From NCBI GenBank assembly GCA_947452365.1, contig CANGCO010000003.1:23737-87736 (forward strand): 64,000 nt of DNA, read 5' to 3'. The first letter of the stretch is position 1. Every line of letters starts with the position of its first letter. Both the position numbers and the translations under genes were made by a program. Below are positions 20,615 to 30,566 of this stretch, piece after piece. The notes under the pieces are model-generated. The model was given only the letters and a program-made list of their open reading frames with translations, was not told where the DNA came from and made no database searches. This stretch comes from Caulobacteraceae bacterium (lineage in GTDB: Bacteria; Pseudomonadota; Alphaproteobacteria; Caulobacterales; Caulobacteraceae).

Positions 20615-20846
20615 ACTCAGCTTGGCTATAGCCATTCTGGGTTCAGGGTCTGGATCTGGCCTCGCCGAGGTTGGACCTGGTCCAATTTGCGGAGCATGGC
20701 GTGTTTCGACTGGCCAAGTTTTACACCTCAATCCCCCGGTTTTCGGGGCTGACTGTGCCGCCACCCGGTACGGCCCCCGGCCTCGGCGACCTACCCACCC
20801 CAGCCTACCCAAAGAGCGGTCCAATGTGGATACGCTCTTTTTTATT
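20615..20846 (+). ncRNA. candidate structured non-coding RNA or long phoH leader (about 230 nt, ends in intrinsic terminator)
   Basis: Promoter-like element at 20581, dense inverted repeats (20660-20670, 20671-20685, 20734-20748), terminator at 20811-20846; no convincing coding content. Confidence 0.45.
20811..20846 (+). terminator. intrinsic terminator AAAGAGCG-...-CGCTCTTT followed by T-tract, about 33 bp before phoH start
   Basis: 8-bp perfect stem with internal TCC/GGA extension and T-run after the stem. Confidence 0.75.
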
Positions 20847-20878
20847 GTCCTTTTCCCTGACCTGATACGGAGAGTCCT

Positions 20879-21649
20879 ATGACCAAACGGGCCCTGAAGC
20901 GAATGGTACGCGAAGGTGAATTTGATGCCGGACAATTTGAAGACGCCAAGGTTAGGCGCTTGCCGGTCGAGCGGGGCTGGTCCCCGATTGGCAGCGCGAC
21001 CCAAAGGGACGAGGATCGCGATCAGGCCTATGTCAAAACCATAAAACCCAAATCGATTGGCCAAAAACAATTGATGGACGCAATTGACGCCAAGGCCCTG
21101 GTTATGGCGCTTGGTCCCGCAGGCACGGGCAAGACCTATCTGGCCATTGCCAAGGCCGTTGAGGCGCTCGAGGCCGGCACAGTTGGCCGCATTGTTCTGT
21201 CGCGCCCAGCCGTCGATGCTGGCGAGTCGATTGGTTATCTGCCCGGCGATATGGAGGACAAGTTGGCGCCCTATCTGCGGCCCCTGTTTGATGCCCTGAC
21301 CGACCGGCTATCCATGAAGCGGGTGCGGGCCCTGATGGCGGAGGGCGCAATCGAGATTGCCCCGGTTGGCTTTATGCGCGGCCGGACCCTGAATAATGCC
21401 TTTGTGGTGCTCGATGAGGCCCAGAACTGCACCTATGCCCAGCTAAAAATGCTGCTGACACGGCTGGGATGGCACTCCACCATGATTGTGACGGGCGATC
21501 CCAATCAGTCGGACCTATTGCCGGGCGTATCGGGACTGGCCGAGGTCGCTAACCGGTTTGAGGCCCTGGACAATATTGCCGTGGTGCGCCTGTCGGATGT
21601 GGATATTGTCCGCCATCCCCTGGTCGCAGAAATGCTCGGCGTCTTATAG
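20879..21649 (+). CDS. phoH: PhoH family ATPase
   Basis: ALGPAGTGKTYLAIAKAVEAL, LSRPAVDAGESIGYLPGDMEDKLAPYLRPLFDAL, GRTLNNAFVVLDEAQNCTYAQLKMLLTRLG. Confidence 0.93.
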   Translation: MTKRALKRMVREGEFDAGQFEDAKVRRLPVERGWSPIGSATQRDEDRDQAYVKTIKPKSIGQKQLMDAIDAKALVMALGPAGTGKTYLAIAKAVEALEAGTVGRIVLSRPAVDAGESIGYLPGDMEDKLAPYLRPLFDALTDRLSMKRVRALMAEGAIEIAPVGFMRGRTLNNAFVVLDEAQNCTYAQLKMLLTRLGWHSTMIVTGDPNQSDLLPGVSGLAEVANRFEALDNIAVVRLSDVDIVRHPLVAEMLGVL

Positions 21650-21658
21650 CCACAAAAC

Positions 21659-21682
21659 CCCTCCCCTGCTGGCAGGGGAGGG
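21659..21682. terminator. strong 11-bp hairpin CCCTCCCCTGC-TG-GCAGGGGAGGG between convergent phoH and DUF3126 genes
   Basis: Perfect 11/11 inverted repeat with 2-nt loop in the short convergent intergenic gap. Confidence 0.6.
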
Positions 21683-21689
21683 TGCTGGC

Positions 21690-21899
21690 CTAGGCGTCTA
21701 GGTCTTCGGCGAGGATGGCCATTTCGAACATGAATGAGCCGTCCTCGTCTTCGTCTTGATAGATCAAGCCGATAAACTCATCTCCAATATAGACCTCGGC
21801 GGAGTCCTTTTGCTTTGGCCGGGCCTTGAGGCTGAGGGTGGCATTGGCAAAAGTGCGCTTGAGATGGGCCTCAATGCGGGCCATGTCCTTGGCGTCCAC
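21690..21899 (-). CDS. DUF3126 family protein
   Basis: 69 aa acidic protein MARIEAHLKRTFANATLSLKARPKQKDSAEVYIGDEFIGLIYQDEDEDG. Confidence 0.8.
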   Translation of the reverse strand: MDAKDMARIEAHLKRTFANATLSLKARPKQKDSAEVYIGDEFIGLIYQDEDEDGSFMFEMAILAEDLDA

Positions 21900-21933
21900 G
21901 GGATAGCTCCTGAAAAAAAGTCCGATTACGGCC

Positions 21934-22764
21934 CTAGATCACATAGTCATAGACCGCGTCAGCAAGGGTATGATCCATGCTCTTAGCAGGCTGATCCCCG
22001 GTGGGGCAATTGACCAAACGCGCAGGCACACCCGCAGCCGTGCAATGCGGCGGCACCGGCTTGAGCACGACCGAGCCTGAGGCAATCTTGGCATAGTCAC
22101 CGATCTGGATATTGCCCAGCACCTTGGCCCCTGCGCCAAGCAGCACGCCGCGGCCGATCTTGGGGTGACGGTCGCCGCGTTCAGCGCCGGTGCCGCCTAG
22201 CGTTACGCCATGCAGCATGGAGACGTCATCACCGATCACAGCGGTCTCGCCGATCACAATGCCTGTGCCATGGTCAAAAAACACGCCCGACCCGATCACG
22301 GCGCCGGGGTGAATATCGAGCTGGAATAATTCAGACACTCGGCTTTGCAAATAATAGGCAAGCGTCTCGCGGCCCCGGCCGTGCAGCCAATGGGCAATGC
22401 GATAGGTTTGCAGGGCCATAAAGCCCTTAAAGAACAAGAAGGGCTGGACATAGCCCTTGCAGGCAGCGTCGCGCTCAAACACGGCACGCAGATCGGCCTC
22501 GGCCTTTTCAACCAGGCTGGGATCAGCAGCATAGGCCTCTTCGGCGATTTCGCGCACGCTCATGGCGGGCAATTCCTGATCACCGAGCTTGCGGGCCAAT
22601 TGATAAGATAGGGCGCAGCCCAGGCCATCATGCTTGAGCACGACCGCATTGACCAAGGAGGCCATGGTCGGCTCGGCCTTGGCCAGATGGGCCGCTTCAT
22701 TGCGCAGGGCGACCCAGACCGAGGTCACGGTTTGTGGCGATACGACTTCAAAGCGCTGTGACAT
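21934..22764 (-). CDS. cysE: serine O-acetyltransferase
   Basis: SRVSELFQLDIHPGAVIGSGVFFDHGTGIVIGETAVIGDDVSMLHGVTLGGTG. Confidence 0.95.
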   Translation of the reverse strand: MSQRFEVVSPQTVTSVWVALRNEAAHLAKAEPTMASLVNAVVLKHDGLGCALSYQLARKLGDQELPAMSVREIAEEAYAADPSLVEKAEADLRAVFERDAACKGYVQPFLFFKGFMALQTYRIAHWLHGRGRETLAYYLQSRVSELFQLDIHPGAVIGSGVFFDHGTGIVIGETAVIGDDVSMLHGVTLGGTGAERGDRHPKIGRGVLLGAGAKVLGNIQIGDYAKIASGSVVLKPVPPHCTAAGVPARLVNCPTGDQPAKSMDHTLADAVYDYVI

Positions 22765-22792
22765 GACGCTGTCTCCCAAGTCCAATAGGTCG

Positions 22793-23431
22793 CTAGTCTA
22801 GCATAAGTTGGGCCAGATCGCTCATAATCTCACCTTCGCGCGCCATATGATAGGCCCGCAAAAGCAGGGTCTGGGTGATCAGGTCACGCATATGTCCTGA
22901 CATGGCTAAGCTCAAGGCTTGTTTAAAGGGCACTCTTGCCAGGGTAATGTCTTCGGTATCGTCGGGCTCCAGCCCCACTGGGCTAAGGGCTGTAGCAATA
23001 TAGCCAATGCCGCTTTCGTCCGTAATCGAATTGGACACATCAAAGGCCAGCACTTTTTGCCAATGCGCCGCCGCCAGCCCCGCCTCCTCGGCCAGTTCGC
23101 GCTTGGCCGAGATCAAGGGATCGATATCGAGCGGCCCGCCACCTTCAGGCACCTCCCAAGAATAGGCTTGCAAGGGAAAGCGATGCTGGCCAACCAGGGT
23201 AATGGTGCCATCGGCATGCAGGGGCAATATGCCTATGGCCAAGTTCTTCATGCCGACCAAGCCATAGAGGGCGGGCTTACCCGTCGGGGCCACGGCGTCA
23301 AATTCGCGCACCGTGATCCAGGGATTGTCATAAATCGGGCGAACCGCGACCCTTTGCCAAGGCCTGCCCTTGGCGGCCATCCAGTCGGGCTTTGAGGTCA
23401 TTTCGGTCTCTGAGGTCGCGGCCTTGGCCAT
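22793..23431 (-). CDS. NUDIX hydrolase (ADP-ribose pyrophosphatase-like)
   Basis: Nudix box GGGPLDIDPLISAKRELAEEAGL; start trimmed. Confidence 0.85.
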   Translation of the reverse strand: MAKAATSETEMTSKPDWMAAKGRPWQRVAVRPIYDNPWITVREFDAVAPTGKPALYGLVGMKNLAIGILPLHADGTITLVGQHRFPLQAYSWEVPEGGGPLDIDPLISAKRELAEEAGLAAAHWQKVLAFDVSNSITDESGIGYIATALSPVGLEPDDTEDITLARVPFKQALSLAMSGHMRDLITQTLLLRAYHMAREGEIMSDLAQLMLD

Positions 23432-23495
23432 TGTTGAAACACGCAGATGCTTATACTTAAGGCTCACGCGCCCGCTTGTCATGAAAGTCTTGCCC

Positions 23496-24113
23496 ATGTC
23501 GCTCAATCTGCCGCCCGAGCCCGAATTTGGCCAAGCTATTGACCTTGTTGAGCGCCAGCAGGGGGTTTTGAACTTTCTGGCGACCCGGCGCTCGGCCTCG
23601 GCCCTCGCCCTGACCGAGCCTGGCCCGGACGCGGCGCAACTCACCGATCTCTTGCGCCTCGCCGCGCGGGTCAGCGATCATGGCAAGCTATTTCCTTGGC
23701 GCTTCATTGTATTACAAGGCAAGGCCAAGGCTAGGTTTGCCGAAGGTTTGCACGATATTGCCAAGACCCGGTCCGATGCGGAGAAGGCACAGACGGCCCT
23801 AGGCAAGCTGATCAATCCGCCGCTTGCCGTGGCCGTCATTTCTAGCCCAAAGCCTGGCAATATCGCCGAATGGGAACAGGTCTTGTCGGCCGGCGCGGTC
23901 TGCGCCAGCCTGGTCAATGCCGCCAGTGCCGCGGGCTTTGGTGCAAACTGGATCACCGACTGGTATGCCTATAACGCGGCTGCGACCACCTTACTGGGTC
24001 TGGATGCGGGCGAGCGGGTGGCGGGCTATATCTATATCGGCACGGCCAAGGACGCCCCGCTTGAGCGGGCCCGACCAAACCTCGACGGCCTGACCACGGT
24101 CTGGGGCAGCTAG
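23496..24113 (+). CDS. nitroreductase family protein
   Basis: RRSASALALTEPGPDAAQLTDLLRLAARVSDHGKLFPWRFIVLQG. Confidence 0.88.
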   Translation: MSLNLPPEPEFGQAIDLVERQQGVLNFLATRRSASALALTEPGPDAAQLTDLLRLAARVSDHGKLFPWRFIVLQGKAKARFAEGLHDIAKTRSDAEKAQTALGKLINPPLAVAVISSPKPGNIAEWEQVLSAGAVCASLVNAASAAGFGANWITDWYAYNAAATTLLGLDAGERVAGYIYIGTAKDAPLERARPNLDGLTTVWGS

Positions 24114-24802
24114 GGTTTCATGGCCTCGGCCACGGCGCGGACAGCCGCCCGCCGTGCGGGCATGGACTTGTCGAGATTGGCCTGCACCTGGGCCAGTATA
24201 TGTGCTGGGGCCAGATCAGGGCGCCCTGCATTAAACGGCGGGGCTGGGGCATATTCGAGCACCAGTTGAATGCCTTGGGCCGCGTCTGCGCCCACCACCT
24301 CAGCAACCACGGTCAGGGCAAAATCGATCCCGGCCGTGACGCCGCCGCCGGTAATAATATGGCCATCGCGCACCACTCGGCCCTCATCGGCAATCGCGCC
24401 AAAGGCACCGAGCATGTCACGCCAGGCCCAGTGACAGGCCGCCCGCCTGCCCTTGAGCAGGCCGCAAGCGCCCAGCGCCAGCGAGCCATTACACACTGAG
24501 GTGACAAACCGCGCGCCCTTGGCCAGCCGCGTGACCTGGCCAATAAATTCAGGGTCGGCCATGGCCTCGGTGACGCCATAGCCGCCCGGCACACAGATCA
24601 TGTCGCAGGCTTCTATATCAGCCAATTTGTGCAGGCTGGAAAACGCGATCCCGCCCTCGGTCTTGACCGAGCCGCCGGTCGCGCTGGCTAGGCTGATCTT
24701 GGCCCCGGGCATGCGGCTAAAGACCTGATGCGGCCCGGTGAAATCGAGCTGGGTCAGGTTGGCAAACAGGGCAAAGACAATATGAAAGCTCTGGTCGGTC
24801 AC
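24110..24802 (-). CDS. DJ-1/PfpI family protein
   Basis: MICVPGGYGV, FVTSVCNGSLALGACGLLKGRRAACHW. Confidence 0.88.
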   Translation of the reverse strand: MTDQSFHIVFALFANLTQLDFTGPHQVFSRMPGAKISLASATGGSVKTEGGIAFSSLHKLADIEACDMICVPGGYGVTEAMADPEFIGQVTRLAKGARFVTSVCNGSLALGACGLLKGRRAACHWAWRDMLGAFGAIADEGRVVRDGHIITGGGVTAGIDFALTVVAEVVGADAAQGIQLVLEYAPAPPFNAGRPDLAPAHILAQVQANLDKSMPARRAAVRAVAEAMKP

Positions 24803-24943
24803 GATCGGGCTCCAAAAGAATTCACGCCCACTTAAACCCAAGGCCGCATTTCTGCCAAGCGCTTGACCTTTGGGGGGCTAGTCCGCCAAATGCGCGCCTG
24901 TTCGCCTGACCCCATCAGGCCAAGTCTATAATAAGGCCACACC

Positions 24944-25747
24944 ATGACCCTTTCCGCTGCGCGCAAGACCATTTTCATTAGCGGCGGAGCCAGCGGTATT
25001 GGCCTGGCCACGGCCAAGCTTTTCGCCTCAAAGGGCTGGTTTGTCGGTCTGGGCGATATTGACCAGGCGGGCCTTGCCGCCGCGGTCAGTGCCCTGGGCA
25101 CAGACAATGCCATGGGCGTGGCCCTGGATGTGCGCCACCCCGCCGACTGGACCTCGGCCCTTGGCGCCTTCGAAAAGGCCACAAACGGGCGGCTAGATGC
25201 CTTGATGAACAATGCCGGCATTGCCCGTTATGGCTGGTTTGAAGACATTGCCGCGGACGAGGCCAATCTCGAGATCGATATCAATATTAAGGGCGTGATT
25301 AATGGCGCCTATGCCAGCCTCGAAGCCCTGAAACGCACGCCCGGCTCGACCCTGATCAATGTCTCGTCCTGCGCTGGGCTTTATGGCGCGTCCAAGCTGG
25401 CCGTCTATGCCGCGACCAAATTTGCCGTGCGCGGCCTATCTGAGTCCCTAGACATCGAGTTCTCGCGCCTTGGGGTCAAGGTGCGCTGCATCATGCCCTG
25501 GTTTGTCGAGACACCGATCCTTGATGCCGGGGCACGTGGGACCAATAAGGCGATCCGCGACGTGCTCAAGGGCGCAAACTTCCCCGTCTATACGGTCGAG
25601 GAAGCCGCCCAAGTGGTCTGGGGCAGCCTAGAGGCCCCAGGCCTGCATCATCTGGTCGGCAAACGCGCCAAGGACCTGCGCTTTGCCGCCCGCTTCTTCC
25701 CGAACGGGATCAGGAAACAGATGAAGGCTGGGCTGGCGGGGTCTTGA
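24944..25747 (+). CDS. SDR family oxidoreductase
   Basis: ISGGASGIGLATAKLFA, NNAGIARYG, YAATKFAVRGLSESL. Confidence 0.94.
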   Translation: MTLSAARKTIFISGGASGIGLATAKLFASKGWFVGLGDIDQAGLAAAVSALGTDNAMGVALDVRHPADWTSALGAFEKATNGRLDALMNNAGIARYGWFEDIAADEANLEIDINIKGVINGAYASLEALKRTPGSTLINVSSCAGLYGASKLAVYAATKFAVRGLSESLDIEFSRLGVKVRCIMPWFVETPILDAGARGTNKAIRDVLKGANFPVYTVEEAAQVVWGSLEAPGLHHLVGKRAKDLRFAARFFPNGIRKQMKAGLAGS

Positions 25748-26777
25748 TGATTGCCTGAGACGTCTCGGTAGGCTTGATGACCGAGACGGCGGGCTGGGCA
25801 GGATCCTGGACCGCCGACTTGACCGCCTTGGGCTCGGCAGGCACAGGCTCGGCCATTGGCGGCACCAGGCTGGCATAGACCGGCTTGGTTGCCAGATCGA
25901 TCGCGGACGGGGCGTCATCGATCTGATCAGGCTGAACATGCGCTCGCCCGCTAAAGCGATAAAACACATGCAGGCCGATCTGGGCCACTTGTAGCAGGCT
26001 TCCGCCCCATTCTGGCGCCACATGGGTGGTGTGGAAATGGGTGGCATTGCCAATACTGGTCATGACCGCGCCGTCCAGCGCTCTTGCCGCTACGCGTTCG
26101 GCGCGGTGCCAAGCGATTGGGTCTCTGCGCGCGTTTTGCGAGCCGTCACAGGCAAAGCTGAACTGGCAGGACTGGCCCGTTTGCGTACGCTGAAACACAA
26201 CACCGCAGATGGTCTTGGGGAAGGCCGGATGGCGCACACGGTTTAGAACCACTTGTGCGACGGCAGCCTGGCCTGAAGGGGTCTCGCCCCGAGCCTCATA
26301 ATAGACCGCGCGGGTCAGACAATCGAGATCGCGTGCATCGCGAAGCGCGTCAGACTGCTGCAGGGGATAGGGCCGCGCGGCGACGGCTGGGGCATAATTG
26401 GCCTGCAAGGCGAGGTGGCGCACTTCCAGCCTGCCGGTGGCAACCCCGTCAATATTGGCGCGCCGCTCTAGCCGGGCGCTGAGGACGGCGGTTTGCAGGT
26501 CGCGGCGCGTGGCGCTCGGGACAAAGCCTGTATCGTGGCGCAGGGCCATTTGCAGGACCGAGCCGGTGGAAGTTTTTACGCCCGCACGCAAGGCCTGATC
26601 GGAAAATCCGCCCGATGCCGCGCCGGCAAGGCGCTCTATCCTGGCATGGGTGGAGACGGCATGGGCCATGCCTCCGGCCAGATAGCTTGCACCAAGCGCC
26701 AATCCAACCACTGATCCCAAAGAAGCAGCGACGATTAGCGCGCGCGAATCCGCACGAGCTCCAGTAACAAACGTCAA
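25710..26777 (-). CDS. cell wall hydrolase (SleB/CwlJ family)
   Basis: LDCLTRAVYYEARGETPSGQAAVAQVVLNRVRHPAFPKTICGVVFQ. Confidence 0.9.
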   Translation of the reverse strand: MTFVTGARADSRALIVAASLGSVVGLALGASYLAGGMAHAVSTHARIERLAGAASGGFSDQALRAGVKTSTGSVLQMALRHDTGFVPSATRRDLQTAVLSARLERRANIDGVATGRLEVRHLALQANYAPAVAARPYPLQQSDALRDARDLDCLTRAVYYEARGETPSGQAAVAQVVLNRVRHPAFPKTICGVVFQRTQTGQSCQFSFACDGSQNARRDPIAWHRAERVAARALDGAVMTSIGNATHFHTTHVAPEWGGSLLQVAQIGLHVFYRFSGRAHVQPDQIDDAPSAIDLATKPVYASLVPPMAEPVPAEPKAVKSAVQDPAQPAVSVIKPTETSQAIIKTPPAQPSSVS

Positions 26778-27086
26778 AACGATCGTGTCCTATATGGCGA
26801 GAGCCAATGCGCTCTCCTTGGTAGTCATTCTCAGGCCCGAATATTCTACTCTAGAACCTAAAAACGGCGGATTAACCGGGTCACGAGATGGTTAAGTTCC
26901 GACTGAGCCAATGTCTATGTCGAGTCGGGATGGGATTGACAAGCTTTTTCGCAGCTTATGGTTAATGCAAATTAATCAAGATTGTTGCAAAAGCAGGCCT
27001 GCCATTTGATTAAAAAGGCGTTTTTGCGGGATATTGAAATCTCTGGCCCACTGGTTTTTTTAGCCTCAAGGCCCTAGGTTAAGCCC

Positions 27087-29249
27087 ATGAGCCGGTCGGA
27101 AAATACCCATCAAGGGCCCCTAGGCGTCGAGGAAGCCTCGGCGCGCTTCGTCCATGATTCGGCCAGTGCCCAGGCGCTTTGGATGCCGCACAGACCTTCA
27201 CGGCCGCAAAAATCAGAGGGCGGGCGAAGGTTCAATCTGGTCAGTGAATACAGCCCTGCCGGCGACCAACCGACCGCCATTGCCGAACTGTGCGAGGGTC
27301 TTCAGCGCGGCGAAAGCGACCAGGTCCTGCTCGGTGTGACCGGTTCTGGCAAGACCTTTACCATGGCCAAGATCATTGAGCAGACCCAGCGCCCTGCCCT
27401 AATCTTGGCCCCCAACAAGACCCTAGCGGCCCAGCTCTATAGCGAATTTAAGAGCTTTTTCCCCGATAATGCGGTGGAATATTTCGTCAGCTATTACGAC
27501 TATTACCAGCCCGAAGCCTATGTGCCTCGGACCGACACCTATATCGAAAAAGACTCCTCGATAAACGAACAGATTGACCGGATGCGCCATGCCGCAACCC
27601 GCTCTGTATTGGAACGCGATGATGTCATCGTGGTCGCCTCGGTCAGCTGCATCTATGGCATTGGCTCGGTTGAGACCTATACGGCCATGACCTTTACCCT
27701 GCAGGTCGGTGACCGGATCGAGGATCGTAAGCTGATGGCCGATCTGGTCGCCCAGCAATATAAGCGCAATGATCAGGCCTTTGAGCGCGGCACCTTCCGC
27801 CGCCGCGGCGATGTGATCGAAATCTTCCCCGCCCACTATGAAGACCGGGCCTGGCGCGTCAGCCTGTTTGGCGACGAGGTCGAGGCGATCAGCGAGTTTG
27901 ACCCCCTAACCGGCAAAAAGACCGCCGACCTGCCCCAGATCAAGATCTATGCCAATAGCCACTATGTGACCCCGCGCCCGACCCTGAAACAGGCCATGGT
28001 CTCGATCAAGGAAGAGCTCAAGGTCCGTCTGGAATGGATGCATGCCAATGGCAAACTGCTCGAGGCCCAACGCCTAGAACAGCGCACCACATTTGATCTG
28101 GAAATGATGGAGACCACCGGCTCCTGCGCCGGGATCGAGAACTATTCGCGCTATCTGACCGGCCGCAGGCCCGGCGAACCACCGCCAACCTTTTTCGAAT
28201 ACATTCCCGACAATGCCTTGCTGTTCACCGATGAGTGTCACGTCACCGTGTCCCAGATCGGGGCCATGTATAAGGGCGACTATAGCCGCAAGTTTACGCT
28301 AGCCGATTACGGCTTTCGCCTGCCGTCCTGTCTGGATAATCGCCCCCTGAAATTTGAGGAATGGGACGCCATGCGCCCCCAGACCGTGCATGTCTCGGCA
28401 ACGCCCGCGCGCTGGGAGCTGGAACGGACCGGCGGGGTGTTTGTTGAACAGGTGATCCGCCCGACCGGTCTGATCGATCCGCCTGTCGAGGTGCGGCCCG
28501 TGACCAAGGACGGGGCCAGCCAGGTCGATGATGTCATTGATGAGTGCCGCAAATGCGCCATGCTCGGCCAACGCGTCCTTGTGACCGTCTTGACCAAGAA
28601 GATGGCCGAGGACCTCAGCGAGTACATGCATGAGCAGGGCCTGCGGGTGCGCTATATGCATTCCGATGTCGACACAATGGAGCGGATCGAGATCATCCGC
28701 GATCTTAGGCTTGGGGCCTATGATGTTTTGGTCGGGATTAATCTGTTGCGCGAAGGCCTCGATATTCCCGAATGTGGTCTGGTCGCTATTCTAGACGCCG
28801 ATAAGGAAGGCTTTTTGCGCTCCGAAACCAGCCTGATCCAGACCATTGGCCGGGCCGCGCGCAATATTGATGGCCGGGTCATACTCTATGCTGACCGGAT
28901 CACCGGCTCGATGGAGCGGGCCATGGCCGAAACCAGCCGCCGGCGGGAAAAGCAGAACGCCTATAATATCGAACATGGCATTACGCCCGAAAGCGTCCGC
29001 CGCGACATCAAGGATATTCTCAACAGCCCCTATGAGCGCGGCGATCGGGTGACAATCCCCGCTGGGGTCTCGGAAGACTCCAAGCCATTCTTGGGATCAA
29101 ATTTCCAGACCACCCTCAAGGACTTGGAAACCAAGATGCGGGCCGCCGCCGCCGATCTGGAGTTTGAGACCGCCGCACGGATGCGCGACGAGATTAAGCG
29201 TTTGAAACTGATGGAACTGGATTTTGCCAAGGATCAATTGGGCGGATAG
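27087..29249 (+). CDS. uvrB: excinuclease ABC subunit UvrB
   Basis: [27 protein letters not shown], full-length with C-terminal UVR motif. Confidence 0.98.
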   Translation: MSRSENTHQGPLGVEEASARFVHDSASAQALWMPHRPSRPQKSEGGRRFNLVSEYSPAGDQPTAIAELCEGLQRGESDQVLLGVTGSGKTFTMAKIIEQTQRPALILAPNKTLAAQLYSEFKSFFPDNAVEYFVSYYDYYQPEAYVPRTDTYIEKDSSINEQIDRMRHAATRSVLERDDVIVVASVSCIYGIGSVETYTAMTFTLQVGDRIEDRKLMADLVAQQYKRNDQAFERGTFRRRGDVIEIFPAHYEDRAWRVSLFGDEVEAISEFDPLTGKKTADLPQIKIYANSHYVTPRPTLKQAMVSIKEELKVRLEWMHANGKLLEAQRLEQRTTFDLEMMETTGSCAGIENYSRYLTGRRPGEPPPTFFEYIPDNALLFTDECHVTVSQIGAMYKGDYSRKFTLADYGFRLPSCLDNRPLKFEEWDAMRPQTVHVSATPARWELERTGGVFVEQVIRPTGLIDPPVEVRPVTKDGASQVDDVIDECRKCAMLGQRVLVTVLTKKMAEDLSEYMHEQGLRVRYMHSDVDTMERIEIIRDLRLGAYDVLVGINLLREGLDIPECGLVAILDADKEGFLRSETSLIQTIGRAARNIDGRVILYADRITGSMERAMAETSRRREKQNAYNIEHGITPESVRRDIKDILNSPYERGDRVTIPAGVSEDSKPFLGSNFQTTLKDLETKMRAAAADLEFETAARMRDEIKRLKLMELDFAKDQLGG

Positions 29250-29299
29250 GCTGTTGATATCGGATCGGACCCTACCGCAAGCGCTTGGTCGCAATGGCC

Positions 29300-30421
29300 C
29301 TACCAGGTCATTTCCGTAGACGTTCCGCTAAAGGATAGGTTGTCGTCAAAATCGGAAAAAATCCGCAAGATCTCGGCCGCGGCAATGACCGGCTCTTTTC
29401 CGACCGGGAATCTAAAACCCCAATAGCTTATGATATGGCTGACGACACCCAGCCTTTCACCAAGCTCCTTAAACATGGACGGCGCCGTTAGCAAAAACTG
29501 TCGAAACGCTTGGGGCTCATTGTTTGAGGTCAGCCCAGCATAAGCGTCGTCATAGCGCTTCAAGGTCTCCTCAATATCACCGATCGTTTTAACAATATTG
29601 CGCGCCAAAGAGGCCCGAACCTTAACCAGATTGTCCCGGGTCTCATTGTCCATCGGTCCAGCCGGTTGATACTTAATCATCTGCTTCATAGCAGAATTAA
29701 CCTTAGGTATTGAAGAAAAATGACACCATTTATAGTATAGGAATCCGCGCCAACAAAACAAACCTTCCGAAAATTCAGACGGCTTCATTTGAAGATTAAT
29801 TCGCAATGGATCTAGGTCTTCATCCGCCGTGCTTGATAAGATCTTTGAAACCAACTTATTTGATTTAGAAAAATTTCCGCCGCCAGCACCAAAGGATTTT
29901 GACACGAGCGCATTCACTTCTCGCGCGACAAAATTGTGCATGCGTTCAACATCAGCCTTGGAAATTTCAAAATAGCAATCGGCCGGATAGATCCCAAATC
30001 GCTTCATTTGTTCCCGAAGCAAAAAAGGGTCGAGGGACGGCGTTGCATCCAATAGATCTAGGACCGCTCGATCTCTATTATCACCGGTAAAAGAAACGCC
30101 AAAAGTACTTTGAGCGATGGCCTCAAAATTCTTCTGATTTATGAAAACATACCGGCCGCCCAATTTTAAATCTTTACTATCAATCGGAACTAAAATCTTG
30201 GTTCCAGTTGATCTTTCATCACCAAATAAATCCATCTCATTAATTCTAAGCGTATGTTTAATAATTATAGTTTTATTCAATATATTACTGTTGAAAAACG
30301 GCTTCGCGCTGTATTCAGGATCGGTGCGATTCTTATTCCAGATGGCAACAAGATTAAGCACCCGTGATGTCGACGCGGCATCCTGTAAGGCTAAAAGATT
30401 TCTAACAGCGCGGTCGCTCAC
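29300..30421 (-). CDS. uncharacterised 373-aa protein in AT-rich island
   Basis: Intact ORF without recognisable named domain; local base composition clearly more AT-rich than neighbours. Confidence 0.75.
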   Translation of the reverse strand: MSDRAVRNLLALQDAASTSRVLNLVAIWNKNRTDPEYSAKPFFNSNILNKTIIIKHTLRINEMDLFGDERSTGTKILVPIDSKDLKLGGRYVFINQKNFEAIAQSTFGVSFTGDNRDRAVLDLLDATPSLDPFLLREQMKRFGIYPADCYFEISKADVERMHNFVAREVNALVSKSFGAGGGNFSKSNKLVSKILSSTADEDLDPLRINLQMKPSEFSEGLFCWRGFLYYKWCHFSSIPKVNSAMKQMIKYQPAGPMDNETRDNLVKVRASLARNIVKTIGDIEETLKRYDDAYAGLTSNNEPQAFRQFLLTAPSMFKELGERLGVVSHIISYWGFRFPVGKEPVIAAAEILRIFSDFDDNLSFSGTSTEMTW

Positions 30422-30566
30422 AATGGACCTCAGGTCGGTTAATTCCCAACGGATGAGCTGAGCTTAACACCTGAAACTTACCCAAACAATAATGCTGTAA
30501 AAGTAGGAATTTAGTAATATTAAATACCTAAATTTATCCCAAATGGAAACTCTTTATCTAACAATA

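Noticed and set aside
20781-20800. Minus-strand GGGTAGGTCGCCGAGG as a 5S rRNA 3' end
   Set aside because: Only a short resemblance to the 5S GAGTAGGTCGCC motif; the rest of a 5S gene is absent
20594-21070. ORFs 20594-21070 (-) and 20607-20882 (+) around the phoH leader
   Set aside because: No recognisable protein features; both overlap the promoter/terminator-bounded region, and one runs through the terminator into phoH
26780-27086. SOS (LexA) box upstream of uvrB
   Set aside because: No GTTC-N7-GTTC or GAAC-N7-GAAC alphaproteobacterial LexA motif found in the AT-rich leader; only a weak TTGACA promoter-like element at 26936
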